DNA from: Planctobacterium marinum
GTDB taxonomy: Bacteria; Pseudomonadota; Gammaproteobacteria; Enterobacterales; Alteromonadaceae
Reading direction: 5' to 3'
Assembly: GCF_036322805.1 (NCBI RefSeq)
Contig: NZ_AP027272.1
Coordinates: 2,170,001 to 2,234,000 of the forward strand
DNA: 64,000 nucleotides
Below, one piece after another: positions 27,353 to 36,709 of this stretch (the first letter of the stretch is position 1; each line of letters opens with the position of its first letter). The translations under genes were made by a program, and so were the position numbers. Under the pieces are notes generated by a model. That model made no database searches, was not told the DNA's origin, and saw only the letters and a list, made by a program, of their open reading frames with translations.

Positions 27353-27986
27353 GCTGGATAATACCTTTAATGATCAGGTATTGGGCCAGGTAGTAACTGG
27401 CCATAATCCAGATGGATGCTAACGGGATAGATTCTCGAAACGCATTCCAGGCAATCAAGGTATCTGACAGAGCGAAAATCAGGGCACCCGCCAGATGCCA
27501 CCAGGGGGCATTACGCGCTGAAAAAATAGCGGCGATACACATAAAGCTAATAACACCTATGTAGGCGATTACCGCAAACTTTAAAACGGTCTCTTCTGGC
27601 ATCACAAGTTGTGCCACTATCCAGGAGTAAACCAGCATTGATAATGCTGCCAGGTGATGATACCTGGCATTGCTTAGTTGTTGCTCGTTCACATAACGGG
27701 CAAAGATGACAATGTAAAACAGGTGAGCCACCAAAAAGGCACTTAAACCGGCAATAAAGCTTTGTTCAAAAGGAATGGCTAGCAGCACATCACCACAGCC
27801 ACTAAAAATCAAAGCGGTAAGCGTTAGCAGGCGAACAGAGCCTGAAAGCTGTTTCAATGCCCAAAGCAACAATAAAAGAATGGGAAACACTTTTATAAAT
27901 GGACTAAAAGGATAGGGGGCCAGTGGACTGCTTAAAGTGTAAAACAGTGCAATTAAAACAAGAAGGATAAAAAGGCGTTTATTCAT
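27324..27986 (-). CDS. Lysoplasmalogenase (YhhN/TMEM86 family)
   Basis: A 220-residue inner-membrane protein with about eight hydrophobic segments. Family signatures include the early KVFPILLLLLWAL, SGCGDVLLAIPFEQSFIAGLSAFLVAHLFYI and the late GALIFALSDTLIAWNAF; conserved acidic residues in GDVLL and SDTL are thought to be catalytic. Members hydrolyse the vinyl-ether bond of lysoplasmalogen; in aerobic bacteria the true substrate is unclear. Convergent and overlapping with the aldo/keto reductase gene. Confidence 0.85.
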   Translation of the reverse strand: MNKRLFILLVLIALFYTLSSPLAPYPFSPFIKVFPILLLLLWALKQLSGSVRLLTLTALIFSGCGDVLLAIPFEQSFIAGLSAFLVAHLFYIVIFARYVNEQQLSNARYHHLAALSMLVYSWIVAQLVMPEETVLKFAVIAYIGVISFMCIAAIFSARNAPWWHLAGALIFALSDTLIAWNAFRESIPLASIWIMASYYLAQYLIIKGIIQLTANAHRET

Positions 27987-28032
27987 GTTTTTGAATTTAT
28001 CTGGCCAACACTAACATCGACATTGCCCGTGG

Positions 28033-28944
28033 TTATTCCGGCAAACTGATGTGAGCATGTCCTGCTCTATAATCTAGAGTGAGCACGAAGTGTTTCAGGA
28101 CATCATAACCCAGAATGCCTTCTTGTTTACGAGATTTTATCCGAGAACCCGTCAACCTGTTTTGGTCTACCAGATTCGCACTCTCTCCTTCGGCAGGCAC
28201 ACTTACCAGCACATTTTCCAAAGTAAATGGACCAAAGATAAGTTCCTCAACTCTTAGGTTTTCAGTTATCGCAGTACTGTTTACTCCACTGCTCATTGAG
28301 CTAGAGGTGATTTTTTCAAGTAAATTATGTTTTCTGGCAAGACTGCGCTCAATCAATAAGCCGCCATTACTGCCTGTATCTAATAGCACCCAGAAGGGAT
28401 CGCTGTCTTCGCCAAAACTCACTCGTACCAGTGGTTCACCGCTACCTCGTTGACTTTCAACTTTAATATTTTCAATGTCGCCCAAGCGCAATACGTCACG
28501 AGTTACGATACGCATACGTTGATTCGGATAATCAAATTGCACAATAAATCGCGAGAAAAATCCGGAACCGATAAGTAATCCTGTTTCCGTTCCGCCCAGA
28601 TTAACCGGGATCAGATCATCAAGTTCTAAATCGGCACCAAAAATAGTCGTAGGGACATTGTTGTAAGCTCTGCGCATTTCTTCACCAAAAACGCCGGTGA
28701 CACGAAATCGCTGACCTTTAGTGAACTGTAAGCCGTGTTTTCTTACAAAATTAGGGTTAATGGAATTTCCCTGTGCACCTGTATCAAGTAAGGCATAAGT
28801 ATCAATGCCCGAAAGCTTTACAGGAATTTTGATGTGACCATTTTTTAATTCGAAGTCTACCCATTCACTAACGCCCGCAAAGCTAAGGCAAGAAAAAATT
28901 AAGGTAATAACAAGCAAGAGCGCTTTCCAGTAGCTTTTTAGCAT
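28033..28944 (-). CDS. Exported retropepsin-like aspartic protease with two DTG motifs
   Basis: A 303-residue protein with signal peptide LKSYWKALLLVITLIFSCLSFAG. Two retropepsin-like halves are evident: the first DTG in DTYALLDTGAQGNSI, the second in FWVLLDTGSNGGLL, each followed by a LV-type hydrophobic strand and flap region. A single chain with two DTG sites can form its own active site, unlike the homodimeric retroviral enzymes. It probably acts in the periplasm; no substrate is known. The start used is the ATG after AGGGA; an upstream TTG would put 16 residues before the signal peptide. Downstream neighbours are transcribed in the same direction but with gaps. Confidence 0.8.
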   Translation of the reverse strand: MLKSYWKALLLVITLIFSCLSFAGVSEWVDFELKNGHIKIPVKLSGIDTYALLDTGAQGNSINPNFVRKHGLQFTKGQRFRVTGVFGEEMRRAYNNVPTTIFGADLELDDLIPVNLGGTETGLLIGSGFFSRFIVQFDYPNQRMRIVTRDVLRLGDIENIKVESQRGSGEPLVRVSFGEDSDPFWVLLDTGSNGGLLIERSLARKHNLLEKITSSSMSSGVNSTAITENLRVEELIFGPFTLENVLVSVPAEGESANLVDQNRLTGSRIKSRKQEGILGYDVLKHFVLTLDYRAGHAHISLPE

Positions 28945-29035
28945 GACAATTTCCCTATTGTTGTGGTCAATTTTAAAGTTAAAGGCTACCAAAAAGCATG
29001 CAAAGCGTCATCCATTTACCGGGCTTTTTATTTTC

Positions 29036-32000
29036 CTACGGATTTGTTTTGAGTTCGCTCTCGGCGGAATCCAATTCCTGTTGTAATTGGTTTGCGTTGT
29101 CTTTGCGGGGCTTAACAAAACGGGCCAGCCAATAATACAACACCGGTGTTAAAAATAGGGTAAATACAACCGCCAGACCAAGCCCTCCGAATACTACCCA
29201 ACCGATGGCGTTTCTGGCTTCTGCACCGGCACCCGTGGAGATGATAAGCGGGATACCACCCAATATGGTGGACATCAACGTCATCATGATCGGTCTCAAA
29301 CGTACTTCACCTGCTCTGAGAATCGCGTCTTTCACGGAATGTCCCTGGTCTCGCAGTTGGTCGGCAAATTCCACCAATAAAATCGAGTTTTTGGCCAGTA
29401 GCCCTATCAGCATTACCAAACCGATTTGCGAATATACGTTAATTGAAGTTCCGGTCAGGAAGACAGCATAAATAGCTGCGGCGATACCAAAAGGTACAGT
29501 GATCATCACCACAAAAGCGCTGTTAAAGCTTTCAAACTGCGCCGCCAGTACCAGAAGTACAATGACAAATGCTACAAGGTAGGTCACATTGACTTGTCGA
29601 TCGGTTTCTCTGAATGTGCGGGCTTCGCCCAAAAACACCAAACCAAAACCATCTGGCAATATTTCTTGCGACAATTCCCGCAAGCCATTCACGGCCACTT
29701 CCATGGTGATGCTGTCGGGTAAATCTACATCCACCTCGATCGCTCTTCGTTGAGCATGCCGCTCCAGCTCTGCAGCGACGCCCTCTTCAGTTATGTAGGC
29801 GATACTCGACAACGGTACGAGTGCACCGTTGCTGGAGCCGACGTAGAGATTGGTTAAATCTGCAGGGTCGGCAATGTCTTTATAAGTGGATTGCAACATG
29901 ATGGGAATAGCCTGATCGCCCACGTTTAAATCCCCTAAGTCATATCCGCCAATGGCAGAGCGTAAGGTATTGGTAATATCACTGAACGGCACACCCAGCT
30001 CTTCAGCCCGTCTGCGGTCAATATGCACACGCATTTGCGGCTGTGTCGGTTGATAGGAGATTTCCGCCCGGCCCATTTCAGGAAAGCGGGCTTCAAGGGC
30101 CTTACTAAAGTCCTGAGCGACATCGTAGATGGCATCGTAATCGTTGCCAGTCACGGCGAATTCAAGTCCGCCCCCTCGACCTCTAAGATTCAGCGAGTTT
30201 GGACCAAAGGCGCGTCCAGGGGCTCCGGGAATGGCGCTTAACTGAGGACGAATTTCAGAAATGATGTCTTGTTGCGATTTATCCCTTTGTGACCAGTCTT
30301 TTAGATTCACCGTCATGTAGACAATATTTGGGTCCCACTGACCAACCACCGTTTTGATGGTGTCGATATTGCCATCTTCCATATATGGCAACAGGATGTC
30401 TTCCATTTTTTGTGCTTGTCGGTCCATAAACGAGATACCAACACCGTCAGGTCCTCGTGCGAATATGCGCACATTACCCCGGTCTTCAGGCGGCAATAAC
30501 TCCTTTTTGACTGTCGTGTATAAACCAGCGGCACCAGCGGCCGCTAAGACACTCAATAACAAGATCACAAAGCCACGAGACAAACACCAGGAAAGCGCCG
30601 TTTTGTAGCCATTGAGGCAGGCATTGCCGAATCCTGCAAAGCGGGAATTGCCATCTTTTGTTGGGATTTTCGCTTTGAAAGCGGGTACCAATGTCAGTGC
30701 TACAAAAGAGGATATGATCACCGAAGTGGACAATACGCCGCCAAATTCCCGGAACAAACGTCCTGCGGTGGAAGGGAGAAAGGCAATGGGAATAAACACG
30801 GCAACTAATACGGCTGTTGTGGCAACTACGGCAAAAAACACCTCGCGACTACCGATAACAGCGGCGGCTTTACTGGCCAATCCCATTGCTTTGCGGCGTT
30901 GAATGTTTTCCGAAACTACGATGGCGTCATCCACTATCAAGCCAGTGGCCAATACCAAAGCTAGTAAGGTGAGAATGTTGATAGAAAAGCCCAACATCCA
31001 CATCACCGCCAGGGAGCCAACTAAGGAAACCGGAATGGAAATGGCGGGGATTATAGTGGCTCTGAAGGATCCCAAAAACAACCAGAGCGTAAAGATCACC
31101 AGAGCTATAGTAAAGGATAGTGAGGTTAAGACTTCGCTGATGGAGCCGCGAATAAACTGGGCATCATCATCGGTAATGTGGATCTCTAAAGCAGGAAATC
31201 GGTCCCGCAATTCCTGCACCATACTTTGGGTTAGATCCGAGATCTCAATGGTGTTGGCTCCAGCCTGGCGTAAGATCTCCAATCCTATAACGGGTTTGCC
31301 ATTCAATCTTACAAAACTGCTAGCGTCTGCCGGACCAAAAAATACAGTTGCAATGTCACCTATTCGGGTATTACCCGATATCAAAATGTTTTCTACTTCA
31401 GAAGGCGTGATGGACGTGGCATCGGCTCGGACAATCACTTGTTGATCGGTGGAGCGCAAGCTGCCAGCAGGCACGTCAAAGGGTGCGGTGCGCAGCGCTG
31501 AGGCTACGTCAGTAAATGATAGTCCGAAACTAGCCAGCCGGATAGGGTCGACAGTCACTCTTAATACTTTTTGCCGTTCGCCATTAATGCGCACATCAGC
31601 CACACCTGGAATGGCAAGAAAAAGCGGCGCTATGTCGGTTTCCACCATTTCGGTTAAGGCTTCCATTTCGATACTGTCGCTGGCCAGCGTTAAACTCACC
31701 ACTGCACCTGCGTCGTTATCGGCTTTGACAATGGCCAGGCGTTCTACTTCGTCTGGTAATTCGCGTTGTACTCGACTGATGGCCTCACGTGTTTCATTGG
31801 CAGCATCTTCGATATTAATACCGGGACGAAATTCGATAACAATTCTGGAAAAGCCTTCTTCACTTTGGGCGCGAATACTCTTAACGCCACTCACTCGCGC
31901 TGCAGCCCCTTCTAAGCGGCTGGTTACTTCACTGTCGACAGTTTCCGGCGCACCACCGGGGTAAGACGCTCTGATACTAACAACAGGACGATCAACATCC

Positions 32001-32140
32001 GGTAATTCACGTACTTCCAAACCTAAAATGGCAGAGAGTCCGGCAATAATTATCAGCAGATTTAAGACAACAATTAATACCGGGCGGCGAATGGAGAGTG
32101 ACGGTAAGTCTTCTTTGTTTTTATCGTGCAGCTCTGACAT
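29036..32140 (-). CDS. RND efflux pump, inner-membrane component (HAE1 family)
   Basis: A 1034-residue AcrB/MexF-like transporter with 12 predicted helices and two large periplasmic loops. The proton-relay segment GLIVDDAIVVSENIQRR (Asp pair in helix 4) is intact, as are the early ELPDVDRPVVSIRASYPGGAPETVD and late LLAKNSILLVEFADQLR motifs. It exports hydrophobic or toxic compounds across the envelope with a periplasmic adaptor and a TolC-type duct. Its ATG overlaps the adaptor stop by one base. No outer-membrane factor gene lies in the cluster, so a shared TolC is assumed. Confidence 0.95.
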   Translation of the reverse strand: MSELHDKNKEDLPSLSIRRPVLIVVLNLLIIIAGLSAILGLEVRELPDVDRPVVSIRASYPGGAPETVDSEVTSRLEGAAARVSGVKSIRAQSEEGFSRIVIEFRPGINIEDAANETREAISRVQRELPDEVERLAIVKADNDAGAVVSLTLASDSIEMEALTEMVETDIAPLFLAIPGVADVRINGERQKVLRVTVDPIRLASFGLSFTDVASALRTAPFDVPAGSLRSTDQQVIVRADATSITPSEVENILISGNTRIGDIATVFFGPADASSFVRLNGKPVIGLEILRQAGANTIEISDLTQSMVQELRDRFPALEIHITDDDAQFIRGSISEVLTSLSFTIALVIFTLWLFLGSFRATIIPAISIPVSLVGSLAVMWMLGFSINILTLLALVLATGLIVDDAIVVSENIQRRKAMGLASKAAAVIGSREVFFAVVATTAVLVAVFIPIAFLPSTAGRLFREFGGVLSTSVIISSFVALTLVPAFKAKIPTKDGNSRFAGFGNACLNGYKTALSWCLSRGFVILLLSVLAAAGAAGLYTTVKKELLPPEDRGNVRIFARGPDGVGISFMDRQAQKMEDILLPYMEDGNIDTIKTVVGQWDPNIVYMTVNLKDWSQRDKSQQDIISEIRPQLSAIPGAPGRAFGPNSLNLRGRGGGLEFAVTGNDYDAIYDVAQDFSKALEARFPEMGRAEISYQPTQPQMRVHIDRRRAEELGVPFSDITNTLRSAIGGYDLGDLNVGDQAIPIMLQSTYKDIADPADLTNLYVGSSNGALVPLSSIAYITEEGVAAELERHAQRRAIEVDVDLPDSITMEVAVNGLRELSQEILPDGFGLVFLGEARTFRETDRQVNVTYLVAFVIVLLVLAAQFESFNSAFVVMITVPFGIAAAIYAVFLTGTSINVYSQIGLVMLIGLLAKNSILLVEFADQLRDQGHSVKDAILRAGEVRLRPIMMTLMSTILGGIPLIISTGAGAEARNAIGWVVFGGLGLAVVFTLFLTPVLYYWLARFVKPRKDNANQLQQELDSAESELKTNP

Positions 32141-33213
32141 TAGCCTTTGCTCCTGGCTTCTGCTGCCCGTCTGGCGTCGCGCGTAGCAAACGCCTGTACT
32201 GCTTGTCCTTCCCGCAACTGTTGAATCCCTTCAACCACCAATTCTTCACCGTTTTGAATGGCGCCTTCCACTAAAATATTGCCGCGCAAACGCTGAATGA
32301 TATTTACCCGTTCACGACTGGCTTTACCTTCTCGTACTATCCAAACATACGCACCTGTGGCTCCCCATGACAGTGCTGCTTCCGGAATAACAGGATAGCG
32401 TTCGCCAGCCAGCTGCAAGGTGACTTTAAAGCTAAGGCCCGGGCGATATACATCAGATTCGTTGTTTAATAGTGCTCTGACTCGCAGGGTACGATCGGTG
32501 ACATTGATGCGAGAATCCACTTCCGCAATGTCAGCAGTGATTTCTGTATTGCGATTGTTCCACGGGCTGAGAATTACCTGGGCTTGTGTTTTAAGTATGG
32601 CAAGCGCGGCTTCTGGAGCCGAGAAATTAACAAACAGATTTTTTCTGTCATCAATGGTAGTGATCAGGGTAGTGGTATTAATGCGATCACCAGGCTCGAT
32701 GTCAGTTAATCCGACATGGCCAGAGAAAGGCGCTTTTACAATTCTGTCAGCCAGGTCGGCCTCTGCTGATTGCAGTTGTACTTTGGCTAGATCTCTTTGG
32801 GTTAACGCATCGTCCACATCACTTTGAGTGGCCGCGCCACGGCCTTTGCTTTCTCTAAGACGAGCAAGGGTTCGCTCTCTGTCGGCCAATTCTATTTTGG
32901 CGCGCTCCACCGCGATAACTTGTCTTCGGTTGTCTAACGTTAACAATACCTGCTGGGCTTCAACGTAATCACCGGGTTTAAATAAAACTGCTGTAACGAT
33001 ATCTGAGGCCGCCGCGAAAATACTGACAGAGCGCTGCGCTTCGGCAGTACCAATGGTATCTATAGATGAAGATAGTGCTTGATAGGCGACAGGTTGGGAT
33101 ACGATATTGGCAGGTTTATCTCTGCCTTGCCATGATTGTGCTTCGGTACTGAAGGCGCAACACATGGTTAACAGCCCTGTAATTAGAAAGCTGGAAATTG
33201 CTTTTGAACTCAT
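32140..33213 (-). CDS. RND efflux adaptor (membrane fusion protein)
   Basis: A 357-residue periplasmic adaptor. A signal peptide (ISSFLITGLLTMCCAFSTEA) precedes the biotinyl/lipoyl-like domain (SIFAAASDIVTAVLFKPGDYVEAQQVLLTLD), a short helical hairpin (about 100-150), the second lipoyl half (VKAPFSGHVGLTDIEPGDRI) and beta-barrel/membrane-proximal domains. It bridges the RND pump to an outer-membrane duct. Two ATGs lie three codons apart; I use the second because AAGGATGAGG sits at a suitable distance. Coupled by 1-base overlap to the pump gene. Confidence 0.93.
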   Translation of the reverse strand: MSSKAISSFLITGLLTMCCAFSTEAQSWQGRDKPANIVSQPVAYQALSSSIDTIGTAEAQRSVSIFAAASDIVTAVLFKPGDYVEAQQVLLTLDNRRQVIAVERAKIELADRERTLARLRESKGRGAATQSDVDDALTQRDLAKVQLQSAEADLADRIVKAPFSGHVGLTDIEPGDRINTTTLITTIDDRKNLFVNFSAPEAALAILKTQAQVILSPWNNRNTEITADIAEVDSRINVTDRTLRVRALLNNESDVYRPGLSFKVTLQLAGERYPVIPEAALSWGATGAYVWIVREGKASRERVNIIQRLRGNILVEGAIQNGEELVVEGIQQLREGQAVQAFATRDARRAAEARSKG

Positions 33214-33302
33214 ACACCTCATCCTTTAATTGCTACCGAGTTTACGCGCTGGATAAGTGTATGGATCAGCGCCGCAATGTACAGCGCCTTTACAATATGT
33301 CT

Positions 33303-34514
33303 CTATTTGTTCAGTTTGACTTCATGCTCATACCATTGAGCGATGATTTCCCGTTCTTGGTCTGTCATGCCGGTTTTATTTAAAAATGGCATATCTTTGG
33401 TTACAACTACGCGCTGATGGATGCGCGGGGCCCATTGCACTATTTGCGGCCAGCTATCCAGTTTTATCCCCAGTGGTGCCACCACAAAAATATCATCTGT
33501 GGGCGCGTCAGCATGGCAATTGGCGCAGTGTTGTTGCATCAAGGCCATGACGGTTTCATTTTCAGGAATGGATACTTCCACGGGCTGTGTTACCTGAGGT
33601 TTCGTTTGGGGTTGAGATACCCAGATAGCGATCAACAACATTCCCAAAGCTCCTGTAACCAGCACTGAAGGCCTGAAAATACCGATGTGACGCAAGTTGA
33701 AAAAGTGTCGAATCCAGGCGGAAACGATGGCAATCGCCACCAACACTAACCAGCTTTGAGGGTGTTGGTAGGTCATAGGGTAGTGGTTGGAGATCATCAA
33801 AAAAATGATGGGCAGAGTCAGATAGTTGTTGTGCACCGAGCGCAGCTTGGCACCGGCCCCCCATTCTGGGTTGATGGCTTGTTTGTCGGTGACGGCTTGC
33901 ACCAGTTTTTTCTGAGATGGGATGATATTGAAAAACACATTGCCTGCCATAATGGTGCCGATTAACGCGCCCACGTGGATATAGGCGCCGCGACCACTAA
34001 ACCATTGCGTAGCAAGCCACGACGATAAACTCAGGAACAACACCAGGAAAATGGCGAACAGGGTGGCAGATTTTGCCAGTGGGCTGCGGCAGGCGAGTTC
34101 GTAAATAAACAGGCCAACGAAGATAAAGCCCAGACCCATCATAACGGCTTGTGAAGCAGGCATGGACATCACGGCAGGATCTATCAAATAGGCTTCTGCA
34201 CCCATATAATACACCCAACCCAGCAGTAACATGCCGCTCAACCAGGTGGCATAAGCTTCCCACTTAAACCAGTGCAGTGTTTTGGGGATTTGTTCCGGAC
34301 CGTATTCGTATTTGGCTACTTCGTAAAATCCACCACCGTGAACCGCCCATAAGTCGCCTTTAATACCCTTATCTTTTTTCCATTGAGGGGGCTGACGCAG
34401 ATTGTTATCCAGCCAGATAAAATAAAAGGAGGCGCCAATCCAGGCTATCCCGGCAATAACGTGAAACCAGCGAATAAATAACGCTACCCAATCAGCCCAC
34501 ATAGCAGTCCCCAT
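33303..34514 (-). CDS. puuD: Membrane urate hydroxylase with cytochrome c domain
   Basis: A 403-residue protein combining an N-terminal eight-helix membrane domain (DUF989; opening WADWVALFIRWFHVIAGIAWIGASFYFIW) with a C-terminal cytochrome c domain bearing CANCH. PuuD oxidises urate to 5-hydroxyisourate in the membrane and passes electrons to the respiratory chain, replacing soluble uricase. It is the last gene of the minus-strand purine operon, 25 bases after guaD. The start is the ATG after GGAG spaced 8 bases; a further in-frame ATG lies four codons on, and a longer N-terminus would overlap guaD. Confidence 0.93.
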   Translation of the reverse strand: MGTAMWADWVALFIRWFHVIAGIAWIGASFYFIWLDNNLRQPPQWKKDKGIKGDLWAVHGGGFYEVAKYEYGPEQIPKTLHWFKWEAYATWLSGMLLLGWVYYMGAEAYLIDPAVMSMPASQAVMMGLGFIFVGLFIYELACRSPLAKSATLFAIFLVLFLSLSSWLATQWFSGRGAYIHVGALIGTIMAGNVFFNIIPSQKKLVQAVTDKQAINPEWGAGAKLRSVHNNYLTLPIIFLMISNHYPMTYQHPQSWLVLVAIAIVSAWIRHFFNLRHIGIFRPSVLVTGALGMLLIAIWVSQPQTKPQVTQPVEVSIPENETVMALMQQHCANCHADAPTDDIFVVAPLGIKLDSWPQIVQWAPRIHQRVVVTKDMPFLNKTGMTDQEREIIAQWYEHEVKLNK

Positions 34515-34539
34515 ACATATAACTCCCCCCCAATTATTA

Positions 34540-35832
34540 TTATTGTTGATATTCCCAAACGGGCTTGCCCGCAATCCAAGTGGCTGCGGTGGTGCGTTCA
34601 TCTGCCAACATACTCAAGGCAAACAAGATATCTTCAGCCTTATCGGCATCTTTCAGGCGTAAAGATGATAACGCATTAAAATGCGGATCTAATACGGTAA
34701 AATCCGCATAAGTACCGGGATTAAAATCCCCGATGTCAGGCAATTGCAGTGCATCAGCAGCTCCGCGCGTCATCATGTATAAGCCGGCTAACGGATCCAT
34801 CGTGATGTTTTGCAATTGAAACACCTTATAAGCTTCACCTAGAGTGCGCAACATACTGAAACTGTCGCCACCACCCACATCAGTGGCCAGGGTGGTTTTA
34901 ATGTTAAAGGCGTTGGCTTTATCGAGGTTATAAAGTCCGCTTCCAAGGAAGAGGTTGGAGCGAGGGCAAAAGGCTACAATACCGCCTTTTTCCGAAATAA
35001 CCCGCCATTCGTCATCTTCCATATGGATACAATGGCCAAACAAGCTGCGCTCAGTCACCATCTGGTATTTATCGTAAACATCCAGATAATTTTTACAATC
35101 GGGATAGAGCTCTTTAACCCAGGCAATTTCTTGTTGGTTTTCACTTAAATGTGTTTGCAGATAGACATCGTTGTAACTGCTCATCAACTCGCCTAGCATG
35201 GCCATTTGCTTTTCCGTACTGGTGGGGGCAAATCTTGGCGTAATGGCGTATTTCAAACGGCCTTTATTGTGCCATTGTGCTATTAATTCGGCCGACTCTT
35301 TTTGCGCAGACTCAGGGGTATCTTGCAAATAATCAGGACAATGGCGGTCCATGCAGACCTTGCCGGTTAATAGTTGCATATTGCGCTCATAGGCTACGCT
35401 AAACAGCTGCTCGGCTGAGTTTTTATGCACTGTTGCCCAAACTGCAGCGGTTGTTGTTCCGTTCATCCACAACTGTTGTAAAAAGAAATCGGCGATCTTG
35501 CGGCTGTAAGCCGGATCTTCAAATTGTCGCTCCGTGGGGAAGGTGTATTTATTGAGCCAGTCGATCAACTGCTCCCCAAAACTGGCAATCATTTCTGTTT
35601 GCGGAAAGTGAAGATGGGTGTCGATAAAACCCGGTACAATCAGTTTGTTGCCATAGTCCACGATATTGGCTTCTGGATAGCGTTGTTTTAGCTTGTCAGC
35701 GCTATCAACCGCTACAATTTTCTCATCTTCTATTGCAAGTGCACCTTGCTTGAATTCCACAGTGTCCTGCTGCGGATTTGCTGTACTGTTGGGGAAGTGT
35801 ACGACATGGCCGGTAATTAGTTTGATGGTCAT
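34540..35832 (-). CDS. guaD: Guanine deaminase
   Basis: A 430-residue amidohydrolase that converts guanine to xanthine and ammonia, feeding the xanthine dehydrogenase upstream in the same operon. The metal-binding HxH is in GFIDTHLHFPQTEM. The substrate-loop EQLIDWLNKYTFPTE, YLQTHLSENQQE, FGHCIHMEDDEW and ATDVGGGDSFSM provide the other conserved histidine/aspartate ligands. Length and order of motifs match bacterial guanine deaminases of the zinc amidohydrolase type. Gap of 23 bases from uraH. Confidence 0.95.
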   Translation of the reverse strand: MTIKLITGHVVHFPNSTANPQQDTVEFKQGALAIEDEKIVAVDSADKLKQRYPEANIVDYGNKLIVPGFIDTHLHFPQTEMIASFGEQLIDWLNKYTFPTERQFEDPAYSRKIADFFLQQLWMNGTTTAAVWATVHKNSAEQLFSVAYERNMQLLTGKVCMDRHCPDYLQDTPESAQKESAELIAQWHNKGRLKYAITPRFAPTSTEKQMAMLGELMSSYNDVYLQTHLSENQQEIAWVKELYPDCKNYLDVYDKYQMVTERSLFGHCIHMEDDEWRVISEKGGIVAFCPRSNLFLGSGLYNLDKANAFNIKTTLATDVGGGDSFSMLRTLGEAYKVFQLQNITMDPLAGLYMMTRGAADALQLPDIGDFNPGTYADFTVLDPHFNALSSLRLKDADKAEDILFALSMLADERTTAATWIAGKPVWEYQQ

Positions 35833-35855
35833 AATATCCAGTTACTCTGAGTGAT

Positions 35856-36194
35856 TTAGCTACCGCGGTAGCTGCTAAAACCGAAAGGAGAAATTAAAAG
35901 TGGGATGTGGTAGTGACCACCGTCTTCGGTCATTTCAAAATGAATGTCTACAAAAGGGTATAGGCTGTCTTGGGTATAACTATTCAGATAGTCCTTACAC
36001 ATAAAGCGCAAGCTATAGACGCCAGCTGAATACCCGGATACTCCCCAATCGCGGCAACGCCCATCGGCATCGGTTTTGCCTTGATGTTGCTCACCGTCTG
36101 GTGTGGTTAAGATTAAAACCATATCAGCAGCAGGCTTGCCTAATGTGGTATCCAGAACATGGCTGGATAGGCTGATCTTGGAGAGGCTGGTCAT
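35856..36194 (-). CDS. uraH: 5-hydroxyisourate hydrolase (transthyretin-like)
   Basis: A 112-residue enzyme that hydrolyses 5-hydroxyisourate to OHCU. The N-terminal LSSHVLDTTLGKPAADM and the C-terminal tetrapeptide YRGS, the hallmark separating the enzyme from transthyretin, are present, as are the catalytic histidines and arginine (HQGKTDADGRCR). No signal peptide, so cytoplasmic. The ATG overlaps the uraD stop by 4 bases. Confidence 0.97.
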   Translation of the reverse strand: MTSLSKISLSSHVLDTTLGKPAADMVLILTTPDGEQHQGKTDADGRCRDWGVSGYSAGVYSLRFMCKDYLNSYTQDSLYPFVDIHFEMTEDGGHYHIPLLISPFGFSSYRGS

Positions 36195-36709
36195 AGTGTA
36201 CCTTCCGTTTGCAATTGTTTGTTGATGCGCAGTAAAGTGATTTTCAGTTGCTCTGCTGCAGCTAGCTTAATTTCGGTTTCGGTGTCGTTGGGCAGGCGTT
36301 GTTGCAGAATTTCCAGCATTTGCGCTGCCGATTTACCCGTGGCAAAAACAATAAAAATAAAACCGTGTTTATTCAGGTATTCGTGATTCAGCTGGTGCAA
36401 GAGTTGCAGAGTTTGTTCGTCTGCCGCCTGCGCGCCTGCTTGTTCGCTCGCCGCCGTGTTTTTGGTATCGGCAAACTTTTCCCTTAGTGTATCTACGTTA
36501 CCGATCATGGGATGAGCTTCAAACGCTTGTAGATAATCTTTGTCCCGGCATTGTTGCCAGAACAGCTCTGCGTAGGTACTAATTTGTGATGCACTCTGAA
36601 ACGGTCGCGCAGAGGTCATTTTCTGACACCAGATTTGTACCGCGCAAGTTTGTTCAAACCATTTAATGCAGGCGGTTTCTTCCAGTTGGTTCAGTTCTTC
36701 TAGTGTCAT
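36191..36709 (-). CDS. uraD: OHCU decarboxylase
   Basis: A 172-residue helical protein that decarboxylates 2-oxo-4-hydroxy-4-carboxy-5-ureidoimidazoline to (S)-allantoin. The catalytic histidine lies in FEAHPMIGNVDTLREKF, followed by the family's QAGAQAADEQTLQLLHQLNHEYLNKHGFIFIVFATGKSA region. Four-base overlaps with xdhC upstream and uraH downstream show a coupled operon. Confidence 0.96.
   Translation of the reverse strand: MTLEELNQLEETACIKWFEQTCAVQIWCQKMTSARPFQSASQISTYAELFWQQCRDKDYLQAFEAHPMIGNVDTLREKFADTKNTAASEQAGAQAADEQTLQLLHQLNHEYLNKHGFIFIVFATGKSAAQMLEILQQRLPNDTETEIKLAAAEQLKITLLRINKQLQTEGTL

Noticed and set aside
30903-31964. Two plus-strand frames of about 170-180 residues inside the RND pump gene
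   Set aside because: Low-complexity Ser/Thr/Lys-rich translations antisense to strongly conserved RND motifs; typical shadow frames.
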